Positions 1 through 8,591 of a DNA stretch of 34,949 nt are shown here, one piece after another. Made by a program: the position numbers and the translations under genes. How positions within the stretch are numbered: position 1 is the first letter of the stretch; the number at the start of each line of letters is the position of its first letter. The notes under the pieces were generated by a model. It ran no database searches, had not been told where the DNA came from, and was given only the letters and a program-made list of their open reading frames with translations. The DNA lies in contig CAKZUK010000135.1 of NCBI GenBank assembly GCA_937921775.1, forward strand, positions 1-34,949. The letters are read 5' to 3'. This DNA is from an uncultured Saprospiraceae bacterium (lineage in GTDB: Bacteria; Bacteroidota; Bacteroidia; Chitinophagales; Saprospiraceae).

Positions 1-1337
1 TCTTCCTTTGCTAATCGATTTAAGTAATTTTCAAACCAAATTTTCCATTCTTTTAAAGTCTCACCTTTCAAATCATCTACTTGGTAGAAAGCATCTTTAA
101 CTTCTTGTAGGAAATCACTATTTTCAGATTCAATTTGAAGATCTTTTGAAATGTTGCTTAGGTTTCTGAAAAAGATGGTCATGTCTGTTTCGCTGCTTTG
201 AAGCAATTGTTCTAGCTCCACAATTAATTGCTCATCTGATTGAGCATCACTATTTTTCAAACCCAATTTGTCGCGCATCATGTTGATGTAGTCAATTCGA
301 TATTCAAGCTGAATTTGTTTGAGAAAGGCTTCCATTGGAGCTGCATCATTTATGAGTGGGAACAAAGCATTCGCTAATTGGAATACATTCCATACGCCCA
401 TATTTGATTGGTTGCCATAGCGATAGCGTTTGTTTTGGCGATCGGTAGTATTAGGAGTCCAGTTGTGATCATATCCCTCTAGCCATCCGTATGGGCCATA
501 GTCGATGGTGAGGCCGAGGATGGAGAAATTATCTGTATTCATGACACCGTGGACAAAACCAACCCGTTGCCAATGTACGATCATATCCATGGTGCGTTTA
601 GCAACTGTTTTGAAGAAGGCGAGATAAGTTTCTTTGGATGGCTCGCCTAGTTCTGGAAAGAAATGCTTGATGGTATAATCGGTTAATTTTTTCAGTGAAT
701 CATAGTCTTTACGCGCTGCAAATATTTCAAAATTGCCAAAGCGAATAAAGGAAGGTGAAACGCGACAAACGACGGCGCCTTTTTCATAGGCGGCATTGCC
801 ATTGTACATGACATCGCGAAGCACCTCGTCTCCAGTGAGGGCTAGCGAAAGTGCACGCGTGGTAGGTACACCAAGGTGATACATGGCCTCGCTACACAGG
901 TATTCGCGAATCGAAGAGCGTAGTACGGCAAGTCCATCTGCTGTACGAGAATAGGGCGTTTCGCCAGAGCCTTTTAGTTGCATGGCCCAGCGTTTATTAT
1001 TGTGTAGGACCTCTGCGAGATTGATTGCTCTACCGTCGCCAAGTTGACCTGCCCAGTGTCCGAATTGATGCCCCCCATAGCACATAGCGTATGGATTGGT
1101 GTTGGGTATTATTTTGTTTCCGGTGAAGATGTCTCTAAACTCATCGGATTTCGTTTCTTCTGTTGAGATACCCAGAAGCTCTGCGACTTCGATGCTGCTG
1201 TGGATGATTTTTGGGTCAGCAGTTTTACGTGGGGTGACCAGGGAAAAGCAAGCCTTGTGAACCTGACGTGGGCTGTTGCTTGGGTCTGGGTCTGCTGGGA
1301 GTTCTTGGTTGAAAGTGTCGTTTATTTTTAGATTCAT
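1..1337 (-). CDS. selO: Protein adenylyltransferase SelO (YdiU/UPF0061), partial
   Basis: The reading frame starts at ATG 1337 (MNLKINDTFNQELPAD) and runs open through the window edge, so about 445 N-terminal residues are visible and the C-terminus is missing. SelO proteins are pseudokinase-fold enzymes that transfer AMP from ATP to Ser/Thr/Tyr of target proteins and have been linked to redox stress. Signature stretches visible in order are YAMCYGGHQFGHWAGQLGDG, the LKGSGETPYSR loop, LRSSIREYLCSEAM, GVPTTRALSL, and the GVMNTDNFSILGLTIDYGP segment that holds the metal-binding Asn and Asp of the active site. The order and spacing match the family. No partner gene is visible; downstream lies outside the window. 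Family assignment is very secure; the physiological substrate is unknown. Confidence 0.95.
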   Translation of the reverse strand, partial: MNLKINDTFNQELPADPDPSNSPRQVHKACFSLVTPRKTADPKIIHSSIEVAELLGISTEETKSDEFRDIFTGNKIIPNTNPYAMCYGGHQFGHWAGQLGDGRAINLAEVLHNNKRWAMQLKGSGETPYSRTADGLAVLRSSIREYLCSEAMYHLGVPTTRALSLALTGDEVLRDVMYNGNAAYEKGAVVCRVSPSFIRFGNFEIFAARKDYDSLKKLTDYTIKHFFPELGEPSKETYLAFFKTVAKRTMDMIVHWQRVGFVHGVMNTDNFSILGLTIDYGPYGWLEGYDHNWTPNTTDRQNKRYRYGNQSNMGVWNVFQLANALFPLINDAAPMEAFLKQIQLEYRIDYINMMRDKLGLKNSDAQSDEQLIVELEQLLQSSETDMTIFFRNLSNISKDLQIESENSDFLQEVKDAFYQVDDLKGETLKEWKIWFENYLNRLAKE

Positions 1338-1428
1338 TTTTATCGTGGGATGCTGTTCCAAGTTATGTGGAAAATTCCTTTCAGGAATTTGGCCGTGTAA
1401 AGAGTGTGCGAGTAAGCGTAATTATAAG

Positions 1429-1470
1429 TAACGGGACCAAATTATTTAAATAATTCCGTTAAACTACTTA
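1429..1470. repeat. Short palindromic element, copy 1 (TRACGGGAC...CCGTYA)
   Basis: The left arm TAACGGGACCAAATTATTTA (1429-1448) pairs imperfectly with the right arm TAATTCCGTTA (1451-1461). The left arm carries extra bases after ACGGG that break the symmetry. The right side TAATTCCGTTAAACTACTTA (1451-1470) matches 18 of 20 bases with 25450-25469, where a longer palindrome with the same left end is found. Two copies with the same asymmetric ends suggest a non-autonomous mobile palindrome, but no transposase or target duplication is visible. Confidence 0.5.
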
Positions 1471-1563
1471 GATGATTTAATGGACTTAAGTTTTTGTTCA
1501 AAATAATTAATAGGATATGACTGCTTCTTTTTTTATCAGTCTTCCTTACAAAAATACTCATTA

Positions 1564-1690
1564 CCGACCGAGAATTGATTTTGGCGTCAAGAATAGGGTA
1601 TAAATGTAAAATGTAAAACCGCAAAATTTAAAATGTAAAAGTTTGTCCTCAAACGTAAAAAGCCTTCGATTTTGGTCACTTTTACATTTA
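1564..1690. repeat. Dispersed intergenic repeat, copy 1
   Basis: The 22 bases at 1564-1585 (beginning CCGACCGAGAATTG) recur exactly at 29123-29144. In both copies a GGYCACTTTTACAT motif follows, here at about 1674-1687. The stretch also contains an 11-bp inverted repeat, TAAATGTAAAA (1601-1611) against TTTTACATTTA (1680-1690), so the transcript could fold into a hairpin. The core AAATGTAAAACYGCAAAA is seen again near 3239-3257. Confidence 0.5.
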
Positions 1691-1915
1691 GAAATATTCC
1701 TAAAAGCGATGCGGCCAAAATATTCAAACAACTACATTCTTGGTCATTCTGCTTAGCTACGGGATAGATAAATAGCTGAAGTATGACAGTCAATGCTTTA
1801 TCTGCAAAATTGAAGATACTTTTTAAACAACTTCTTTATCTATGATCAATGGCTTATAACAAAAAAAGATGTTTGATTGTTTTGTAGGGTGAAAATAGGA
1901 ATTTTGCCTGGGCTT

Positions 1916-2392
1916 TTATGTTTTTAGAATAAAGAATATTTCTTTGATTTCTTTGTTGCGGGCATTGGCGAAATAGTGGTCAGAACCGTTTTCTAGGAAG
2001 CCATTTTTTAAGAGGACTTGTCTGGAGCCATGATTGTCGAATGCGATGCTAGCGTGAATGGGACGGGTTTTGAATTCTTGTAGGAATAGTTGGACTGCCT
2101 TAGTGGCGATTCCTTTGCCCCAATGTGATTTGTTGATCCAGTAGGTGATGTGAAGCTCCTTGTTCATCGGGTAGGTGCAGACGGTTCCAGCAATTTCTTC
2201 GTCTAAGAGGACGGTGTGCATGGTAATACTGTCGTCATTGAGGTGTTTGGTCCACTTGGAGATGTAGGCTTCTTTGTCGTTGGGATCCTTTGAGGTGAAT
2301 GCAGCCATTTGGTTGGCTTCAGGGTCAGTTTGATTTTGGAAGAAGAGGGGGAGATGGTCGATGGTACTGGTGATTAGGCTTATGGTTTTCAT
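1916..2392 (-). CDS. GNAT family N-acetyltransferase
   Basis: This 158-residue protein fits the GNAT fold (acetyl-CoA-dependent N-acyltransferases), close in layout to the RimJ/RimL-like branch. Visible elements are the substrate-side segment VLLDEEIAGTVCTYP (about 61-75), the acetyl-CoA-binding motif A around ITYWINKSHWGKGIATKAVQ (about 82-101; the pyrophosphate loop has the degenerate form HWGKGIA instead of R/QxxGxG/A), and motif B with DNHGSRQVLLKNGF followed by an aromatic tail typical of the C-terminal strands. No signal peptide, so cytoplasmic. The start at 2392 is 17 nt from the stop side of the 2410-3126 gene, so the two are probably co-transcribed. The substrate cannot be told from sequence. 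Confidence 0.85.
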   Translation of the reverse strand: MKTISLITSTIDHLPLFFQNQTDPEANQMAAFTSKDPNDKEAYISKWTKHLNDDSITMHTVLLDEEIAGTVCTYPMNKELHITYWINKSHWGKGIATKAVQLFLQEFKTRPIHASIAFDNHGSRQVLLKNGFLENGSDHYFANARNKEIKEIFFILKT

Positions 2393-2409
2393 GAGGTGAA
2401 TTTAGGGAA

Positions 2410-3126
2410 TTATCGCAATATCTCAAAATCAACATGGTAGTGATCATCATGCACTCTATTGGTCCATTTGGGGAGCGCCTGTGCGAAATAGATGCCTTTT
2501 TGTTTTACTTTTTTTCCGGAGGGAGTTTTGAAGAAATCGTCTTTGAGTTCTATTTTGAAGATGACCTTTTTGATGCGGAGTCCGTTATTGCGAGCAGCCT
2601 TGTCGAGTGCCAGGATGTGGCGGGCCATGGTTTCGAAATCGATGCTGGTTTTATTTGAGAAATTGAGTTTGCCTGAGTTGGAAAATTCTAGGAGGTAATG
2701 CCAGAGACCTAGTCGATCGAAGAGGCGAGATTGTTTGCCGTTTTTTATTTTGGAAGACATGAAATCGACGCTGAGGCCATTTTGATGTGTTTTGTGAAAA
2801 AGGAGTTTACTGCCGGACTTGTCGGAGCATTCCATGATTCTGAATTGAGTGTTGGGGCAGGTGCTTTCGCAAATTTTATAAGCTTCTAAAATGGTGTTGT
2901 GTACTTTGGAATGGGTATAGCCATTGTCAAGTAGGAAGTAGCTGATGGGGGAGAAGTACCTAAAGTTTTGGCCAGACCATGGAACTAGGTATGCGTTTGT
3001 TAATTTACCTTTACCCACGCTACCGGATGCTTTGCTTTTGCCGGAGTTGTTGTGTACTAGCTCTGGGATGGATAGGGCGATGGCTATGATGGATAGGATT
3101 AGGAGGAGCCAGTGTTTTCGTTTCAT
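2410..3126 (-). CDS. MepA-like LAS metallopeptidase (penicillin-insensitive murein endopeptidase-like)
   Basis: The 238-residue product has an N-terminal hydrophobic segment (about 6-21, LLLILSIIAIALSIPEL) acting as signal peptide or anchor, so it works in the periplasm. The metal site of the LAS/M74 family is visible: H114 and D121 within HKTHQNGLSVDFM, and the terminal HDDHYHVDFEI (226-236) whose last His is the third expected zinc ligand. MepA enzymes cut D-Ala-meso-DAP cross-links in peptidoglycan. Overall similarity to E. coli MepA is limited to these motifs, so a related peptidoglycan D,D-peptidase or a diverged member is possible. It lies directly upstream of the GNAT gene on the same strand. 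Confidence 0.75.
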   Translation of the reverse strand: MKRKHWLLLILSIIAIALSIPELVHNNSGKSKASGSVGKGKLTNAYLVPWSGQNFRYFSPISYFLLDNGYTHSKVHNTILEAYKICESTCPNTQFRIMECSDKSGSKLLFHKTHQNGLSVDFMSSKIKNGKQSRLFDRLGLWHYLLEFSNSGKLNFSNKTSIDFETMARHILALDKAARNNGLRIKKVIFKIELKDDFFKTPSGKKVKQKGIYFAQALPKWTNRVHDDHYHVDFEILR

Positions 3127-3177
3127 TAGTTTGTTGTTTTTGAATTGTTCAGGGGGGACTATTGCCGAAATTTATTG

Positions 3178-3265
3178 GCTGACCGACTATGGAATTTGGA
3201 AAAGGGATTAAGACCTGTGAGGTCACTAGGCAGAGTGTAAAATGTAAAACTGCAAAAGTCAAAAC
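3178..3265. repeat. Dispersed intergenic repeat, diverged copy
   Basis: GTGTAAAATGTAAAACTGCA (starting about 3234) closely resembles 1601-1625, and a GACCGA motif sits upstream (3181) as in the 1564 copy. The intervening sequence is not conserved, so this is only a probable relative of the repeats at 1564 and 29123. It also contains the small palindrome GACCTGTGAGGTC. Confidence 0.3.
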
Positions 3266-3318
3266 CTGTCGAGTTGCCAGATTTTTTTAACGAATTGGGT
3301 TGTTTGTTTATTGCCGCT

Positions 3319-4761
3319 TTATTTTTTTACGAAAGTGTAATTCAAGTCAATTTCCCTTCCGTCTTCAAATTTGATGAGATAAGTACCAGGAGAAAGCGTA
3401 GAAACATTGAGGAAATAATTATTGAAAATTCCCGAACGAATTAGTTGTGCTGAGGTATTGAAAATTTTGTATTTTATACTATAGTTATGGTCACAGGCAC
3501 ATTCTAATATTAGATAATCGTTTGTAGGATTAGGAAAGGGAACGCCTTTGCATGGCAGTTCGGTTTTGGAAAAATTTTGACAAGAATTTTCCAAGCTTTC
3601 ATTATCAAGACAGTCGCCTTGGTAGTTTGCAATAAATATCGTTTTTCCAGCTGAAATATAGTTACAAATGCTCTCCACAGCGCATTTGTTAAGTGTTTGA
3701 TTAAAGGCAATAGTCAGATTGTTTAGGTAACTTAATTCTAAATGCTCAAGACCTTCAAGGCTCTCTAGTTTATTGTTGCCAAGAATTGACAATGATTCGG
3801 TGCCTACAAAATTGAAGCAACTAAAACCGGAAAGATCGCTTAGCTTATGATTGAAACCTATTTCTATGTCCTCTCCAACAAATTCTAAGGTATTAAATAA
3901 GTTTAAGCTAGCTAGATTATCATTACTCGTGATGATTAGGCTAAGCCTTATATTTATAAGTGAGTTTAGACCTTTTAGATTTTTTAAAGAATCATTCCTT
4001 TCTATTATTAAACTACTGTTAATGGTGTGTAATTTTGAAAGTCCGACTAAATTTATCAGATTGTCATTATTATAAATTCTAAGACTACCATTGATTTGTT
4101 CTAACTTTTCTAGTCCATGAATTGAGCTTAAATTTTGATTTTCTAAAATTCTTAATTCACCCATAATAGTTTGCAAGGAAGATAGTCCCTCTAAGTTTTC
4201 AAGATCTCTGTTGTCTGCTATTACTAGATCACCTTTGATCGTGTTAAGTTTGGTAAGCCCATTTAAGTTTTTTAGATTTTCATTGTTTATTATGCTTGTA
4301 TTACCATTAATTGTCTCTAGTGATGATAGTCCTTCCAGATCTATCAGGCCATCGTTTAGACTAATTCCAAAATCATTATTAATGTATGAAAGAGACCTTA
4401 AACCATTTAAGGATGTTAATCCAGTGTTGTAAAATATTTGAAATGTGCCATTAATGCCTTCTAGTGAGGACAAGCCATTAAGGTCACTTAAGAAGCTGCA
4501 AGATGAAATTGTAAGTCCACCAACATATTTTAGCTCACTTAGTTTATCTAAGTTGCTTATGTCATTAGAGCCACTCTCTCCTATTTGCAATACCCCCTCA
4601 ATCTCAATGCAGCCCGGATAATTGCTAGCAAAATCATCTACCTCCTGTTGCGAACTAAGTGTTATACCATTTGGTAAACAAGTTTGCGCCAAGCCAATAG
4701 AAGTGTTAATGTATAAAAAAATCAGTAAAAAGAAGGAATGTAATATTTTTGTTAAATTCAT
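3319..4761 (-). CDS. T9SS type A, L-domain-like solenoid protein (12 repeats), array copy 1
   Basis: The 480-residue protein has a signal peptide (about 1-25, ending GLAQ) before TCLPNG, and an N-cap with SQQEVDDFASNYPGCIEIEG. Twelve 23-24 residue repeats follow from about 70 to 355, each with an L.GL..L..I/V core and a ..N..L.. turn. The C-cap has CAVESICNYI and further Cys. The T9SS type A domain begins at GVPFPNPTNDYL and ends FTFVKK. Known family logic: such C-termini direct export across the outer membrane and are cleaved or used for surface attachment; the solenoid probably binds a ligand (inference). It forms a subfamily with array copy 2 and the relic at 6214, sharing PFPNPTxDYLxL, and lies 6 nt downstream of copy 2. 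The last intact gene of the array in transcription order. Confidence 0.85.
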   Translation of the reverse strand: MNLTKILHSFFLLIFLYINTSIGLAQTCLPNGITLSSQQEVDDFASNYPGCIEIEGVLQIGESGSNDISNLDKLSELKYVGGLTISSCSFLSDLNGLSSLEGINGTFQIFYNTGLTSLNGLRSLSYINNDFGISLNDGLIDLEGLSSLETINGNTSIINNENLKNLNGLTKLNTIKGDLVIADNRDLENLEGLSSLQTIMGELRILENQNLSSIHGLEKLEQINGSLRIYNNDNLINLVGLSKLHTINSSLIIERNDSLKNLKGLNSLINIRLSLIITSNDNLASLNLFNTLEFVGEDIEIGFNHKLSDLSGFSCFNFVGTESLSILGNNKLESLEGLEHLELSYLNNLTIAFNQTLNKCAVESICNYISAGKTIFIANYQGDCLDNESLENSCQNFSKTELPCKGVPFPNPTNDYLILECACDHNYSIKYKIFNTSAQLIRSGIFNNYFLNVSTLSPGTYLIKFEDGREIDLNYTFVKK

Positions 4762-4767
4762 GTTGAT

Positions 4768-6207
4768 TTACATTTTTACAAATGTAAAAGATAAATCAAT
4801 ACTATTTGCATCTTCGAGCTTGATAAAATAAGTCCCTGCGGGAAGGGACGATACATTGATGAACTGATTGTTGAACTTTCCAGCACTCATTAGTTGTCCT
4901 GCGGTGTCAAGTATTCTATATAAAATGTTATAGGGAAGATCACATTTACAATTTAACATTAGATAATCGCTGGTCGGATTGGGGAAAGGAATACCTTCAC
5001 AAGTAAATTCACTTATAGGTAAATCTTGACAAGCATTCGATAGATCTATGGGATTATTACATTCATAACTAAAGTTGTTTTCTAGAATTATATCATGACC
5101 GTTTTCGATGTATTCACAAATGCTTTGGACGGCGCAAGTTTGTAATAAATAATTGGAAGTGATCACTAATTGACTTAGATAATTTAAGTTCAAATGTTCA
5201 ATACTTTCAAGGCTTTCTAAGTCTCTATTATTGTTTATAATTAGTGATTCAGTACCTATGAAATTAAAACAAGCCAAGCCTGAAAGGTCGGTTAATTTAT
5301 CGTTGTTGCTTATCTCGATATTACTTCCAATAAAGGCTAAGGCATCAAATAGGCCTATTTGATTTAGGTTTTTATTGAGGGTGATAATTAAATTTATGGC
5401 TATGCTTTCAAGTGATATCAGTCCATTTAGATTTTTCAGATTATCGTTATTTCTTATGATAAACTCACCTTTAATAAATTGGAGCGAAGAAAGTCCTTCT
5501 AGATTGATTAAGTCACGATTACTTTCAATCAGAAAGTGCTTATTGACGTTTTTGAGATTAGCCAAACCATGAAGTGAAATTAAATTGAGATTTTCAAATA
5601 TGGTGAATCCTCCATTAACATTTTTTAAGGAAGAAAGGCCTGTCATATTTATTAAACGAAAGTTATTCTCTATTACGAAATGACCTTCAATATTAGTTAA
5701 GGAAGACAAGCCCGTTAAATTTTTTAGTCTTTCGTTGTCTTCGATGGTGAAATGACCATTGATGCTATCTATAGCGGGAAAGCCTTCAAAATTAAGTAGC
5801 TCCTCATTGTCTGAAATATTGACCGAACCAGCAATATAATGAAGAGATTCCATCCCCTCGAATGAAAGTAGCCTGTCATTGTAGGAGATTCTTAGTCGCC
5901 CGTGAATCATTTCTAGGGAATGTAAACCTTCGAGGTTTGTTATACTGCAAAAGAGGATTGTTAAATGGCCAACAGTTGTAAGATGACTAAGTCCATTTAG
6001 CTTAGATATTGTATTATCTGCAATTCTCAATTCACCCTCTATTTCTGTACAACCAGGGTATTGATTAGCAAAATCATCAATCTCCTGTTGTGAACTAAGC
6101 GTAATGCCATCCGGTAAACAGCAACAACTTTGCGCCAATCCGGTCAAAGCATTAGTAAGCAAGAAAAGCAGCATTAGGCAGTAGTGTAATATCTTTGTTA
6201 AATTCAT
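4768..6207 (-). CDS. T9SS type A, L-domain-like solenoid protein (12 repeats), array copy 2
   Basis: A 479-residue close paralogue of the 3319-4761 product. Its signal peptide (MNLTKILHYCLMLLFLLTNA) is nearly the same at the start as that of copy 1 (MNLTKILHSFFLLIFLYINT). A triple Cys (SCCCLPDG) begins the mature protein, followed by SQQEIDDFANQYPGCTEIEG. Twelve repeats follow, for example LTGLSSLTNIEGHFVIENN and LEGLSSLQFIKGEFIIRNN. The cap is CAVQSICEYI and the T9SS type A signal starts at GIPFPNPTSDYLML and ends FTFVKM. The equal repeat number and matched ends make copies 1 and 2 an ordinary whole-gene duplication. It is 6 nt from both neighbours, so copies 1, 2 and the 6214 relic are probably one transcript. 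Exported or surface protein; ligand unknown. Confidence 0.85.
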   Translation of the reverse strand: MNLTKILHYCLMLLFLLTNALTGLAQSCCCLPDGITLSSQQEIDDFANQYPGCTEIEGELRIADNTISKLNGLSHLTTVGHLTILFCSITNLEGLHSLEMIHGRLRISYNDRLLSFEGMESLHYIAGSVNISDNEELLNFEGFPAIDSINGHFTIEDNERLKNLTGLSSLTNIEGHFVIENNFRLINMTGLSSLKNVNGGFTIFENLNLISLHGLANLKNVNKHFLIESNRDLINLEGLSSLQFIKGEFIIRNNDNLKNLNGLISLESIAINLIITLNKNLNQIGLFDALAFIGSNIEISNNDKLTDLSGLACFNFIGTESLIINNNRDLESLESIEHLNLNYLSQLVITSNYLLQTCAVQSICEYIENGHDIILENNFSYECNNPIDLSNACQDLPISEFTCEGIPFPNPTSDYLMLNCKCDLPYNILYRILDTAGQLMSAGKFNNQFINVSSLPAGTYFIKLEDANSIDLSFTFVKM

Positions 6208-6213
6208 GTAGTT

Positions 6214-6447
6214 TTACATTTTTACAAAAGAAAAAGACAAATCAATTTTATTCGAATCATCGAACTTAACAAAGTAAGTTCCAGGGCTCAATTTAGAAAT
6301 ATCAATAGGCGTATTATTGAAAGTACCGGAATTGATTAAGCGTCCAAGCTTATCAAATATGTTGTATCTAATTCGATAAGAATAATTACAATCGCAAGTC
6401 AACATTAAATAATCTTGACTAGGGTAAAGTCCATCTTCGTATATTTC
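6214..6447 (-). pseudogene. Relic A: C-terminal T9SS fragment of a solenoid gene
   Basis: Only the secretion signal of a lost paralogue remains. In frame, DGLYPSQDYLMLTCDCNYSY aligns with PFPNPTSDYLMLNCKCDLPY of array copy 2, and the end (LSPGTYFVKFDD...LSFSFVKM) is intact. The ATG at 6405 is simply an internal Met of this domain: the frame is open upstream to 6447, just after a stop, and the NP of the PNP motif is already lost. With no signal peptide the fragment cannot be exported. It sits 6 nt upstream of array copy 2. Confidence 0.8.
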
Positions 6448-6469
6448 TTAATTTCATAGCGAATGTCTT

Positions 6470-6620
6470 TTAGTTCTTTACAAACCGAAGCACTGTTTGT
6501 TGCTTTGCCAAATTAACTCTGAGGATATAAGTTCCGGGAAATAGCTTGCTAATCTATCGGTGATAATATTAGATATCTTTTTTCTGACGAACTGGAGTTT
6601 GGCAGGTCAGCAACTTTCAT
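6470..6620 (-). pseudogene. Relic B: second decayed T9SS C-terminus
   Basis: Translating the minus strand at 6470-6553 gives ISKLFPGTYILRVNL followed by a tail ending VLRFVKN and a stop, which is the terminal part of a T9SS type A domain of the FRFVKN subfamily. Just upstream, another frame reads ...KRYLILSPID before a stop; compared with the usual PIDISKL, two bases appear to be missing at the junction, a frameshift. No solenoid or signal peptide remains. The frameshift reading is inferred from alignment by eye. Confidence 0.65.
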
Positions 6621-6683
6621 GTTGAACTTTTACTAAATTTTCAAAAGTTAGTAAAGGTGAATCCTAAGGTTATAAATACCTTT

Positions 6684-8351
6684 CTAGTTCTTTATGAATC
6701 TAAAAAAGGCTATTTGTTGTTCAATTTCAATTCGCAAACAATATACACCAGCAGCCAAATTCGATACTTCAACAATGGAATTCGAGCCAAGTCCTGTCAT
6801 GAGTAATCGCCCGTGCATGTCTACGATTTGGTAATTAATTTCGTCTAAGAGCATATCATTTTTGAATTTGATATTGATGACATCATGGACAGGGTTAGGA
6901 TAAATATTGGCGATACATCGTAGATCATATTTAAGATCGTCATTGGAAATACAGACGCCTTTGAGTACCTCATTATCGTTGCATTCTTCGCTGCCATTAT
7001 TTTGCAAAACGATTAATTCGCAATTTGATAGATAAGTGCAAGCGCTTTGAACGGCGCAGCTACTTAGCTTGTCGTTCTCTTGAATAAGAATGCTTGGTGT
7101 ATTTCTCAATTCGAAACGTTCAATGCCTTCTAAAGAGGTGAGTTCATCATTATTTGAAATATTGAATAGATCTACACCGGGAATAGGATTGGAATTGATG
7201 GAGTTAAGACCCGAAATACTTTTCAATGAAGGATTATCGATGATGTTGAATTCTGCGCCAATAAAATCTAGACTGTCCAAGCCATTGAAATTTTCTAGGA
7301 GAGCATTGTTCCCAACATTGAAATCCTTAGCGATTACTTGCAGCTTTTTTAGGCCTTGAAAATTTTTCAACTTGGCAATATAATTAATGTTGAAATCGCC
7401 TTGAATTTCAGTAAGCTGATTCAAACCATGTAAGTTTTTGAGCCCTGAATTAAATGAAAGCAAAAAATCTTGACTTATGAATTTTATGTTTCCGAGTCCC
7501 TCAAGGTTTTCTATTCTTGGAATGAACTGAATGGTCAGATCGCCATTGATTGCTTCAATTCCTTCCAGTCCGTGTAGACTAGTGAGAGAAGCGTTGGTGC
7601 CAATGGTCAAGTTAGCTCCTAGTTCATAAAGAGCGCTCAAGCCTTCTATATTCTCAAGATCCAAGTTGTAAGATACATTTAGTGATTGGCCAATAAAAGA
7701 TAGTGAGCTTAATGCGTCAACTTGTTTAAGGTTAGGATTGTTTGTAATAGTCAGGTCGCCACCTATCAATTGAAGTGATTCAATGCCGGAGAGGTTGTGT
7801 AAATTGTAGTTTTCTGAAATATAAATATTTCGATTGATGCTGTTTATTTGGCTTAAGCCTTCTAAGTTGTAGAGGTTGGGGTTTTTACTGATGTAGAGGT
7901 CTTCCCCAATGTGATTAAGAGTCGATAAAGCCGCCATACTTTCTAGACTAATATTATCAGTAATGCTTAATTTTTCAACGTGATTTAAGGCAGATAAGCC
8001 CTCAAGATTTATCAGCGTTGGGTTGCTACTGATCACAAGACCTTTAACGGATGAAAGTGCTCCCAAGCCTTGTAAATTAAAGAGACCAGGACATCCCAAA
8101 ATGTATAAGTCTCCATTGATACTTTCCAATTGAGAGAGTCCGTTTAAATTATTTATACCTGAGATGAGGGGAGAACTTATGGTGATGTTTACATTAATTT
8201 CGGTACAGCCGGGAAAGTTGATATTAAAATTATCTATTTCATCTTGAGATCCAAGATAAACAGGTCCGTCAGGGCACACCTGTCCCATTAAAAAGTTAGA
8301 ATTGATTGTAACCAATACGAAAAGTATAATGATGGTTTGAGTGACCTTCAT
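6684..8351 (-). CDS. T9SS type A, L-domain-like solenoid protein (15 repeats), array copy 4
   Basis: The 555-residue protein has a signal peptide (MKVTQTIIILFVLVTINSNF, cleavage near MGQ) and VCPDGP at the mature start, then SQDEIDNFNINFPGCTEI. I count fifteen repeats, starting INNLNGLSQLESINGDLYIL and ending with LEGIERFELRNTPSILIQEN. The C-cap holds CAVQSACTYL and the SEEC motif, and the T9SS type A domain begins at CIANIYPNPVHDVI and ends FFRFIKN. Several repeats carry a Pro in the turn (NPTL, NPNL). It is preceded by 240 nt of non-coding DNA and followed by the relics at 6470 and 6214, so it may begin its own transcription unit. Exported solenoid protein; ligand unknown. Confidence 0.85.
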   Translation of the reverse strand: MKVTQTIIILFVLVTINSNFLMGQVCPDGPVYLGSQDEIDNFNINFPGCTEINVNITISSPLISGINNLNGLSQLESINGDLYILGCPGLFNLQGLGALSSVKGLVISSNPTLINLEGLSALNHVEKLSITDNISLESMAALSTLNHIGEDLYISKNPNLYNLEGLSQINSINRNIYISENYNLHNLSGIESLQLIGGDLTITNNPNLKQVDALSSLSFIGQSLNVSYNLDLENIEGLSALYELGANLTIGTNASLTSLHGLEGIEAINGDLTIQFIPRIENLEGLGNIKFISQDFLLSFNSGLKNLHGLNQLTEIQGDFNINYIAKLKNFQGLKKLQVIAKDFNVGNNALLENFNGLDSLDFIGAEFNIIDNPSLKSISGLNSINSNPIPGVDLFNISNNDELTSLEGIERFELRNTPSILIQENDKLSSCAVQSACTYLSNCELIVLQNNGSEECNDNEVLKGVCISNDDLKYDLRCIANIYPNPVHDVINIKFKNDMLLDEINYQIVDMHGRLLMTGLGSNSIVEVSNLAAGVYCLRIEIEQQIAFFRFIKN

Positions 8352-8591
8352 AGTTTCAGTTTTGTTTTTTATAGCTTTAAGTCCGGACTTGTTTTTAAAT
8401 AAATCCTCTTTATAAAGTGGAAGTTTTAGTCGTTTCCACCTATAATTATCTGTAATATATAAAATCCTGATAAAAGAATTGTCATTTTTATGAAAGCATT
8501 CTGTTTACTAAAAGTCAAAATCTATGGAATTGCTGTAAATATTCGCCTATTAGTTGTTTTTCATCAGATTAGATCAAAATATTAATTTAGG

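Larger units (their letters stand above)
1338..1915. other. Intergenic region, 578 nt, non-coding with dispersed repeats
   Basis: No convincing gene was found between the selO start and the acetyltransferase stop. The short minus-strand reading frames here lack any family resemblance and are AT-rich accidental frames over repeat sequence. The region holds a palindromic element (1429-1470) whose relative is at 25386-25469, and a repeat (1564-1690) with matches near 29123 and 3237. Confidence 0.7.

Noticed and set aside
1442-1793. Two short minus-strand frames of 60 and 68 residues
   Set aside because: They translate dispersed repeat sequence, have no family resemblance and no plausible start context.
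2434-2698. Plus-strand frames of 68-74 residues
   Set aside because: Antisense to the MepA-like gene, whose metal-binding motifs are convincing.
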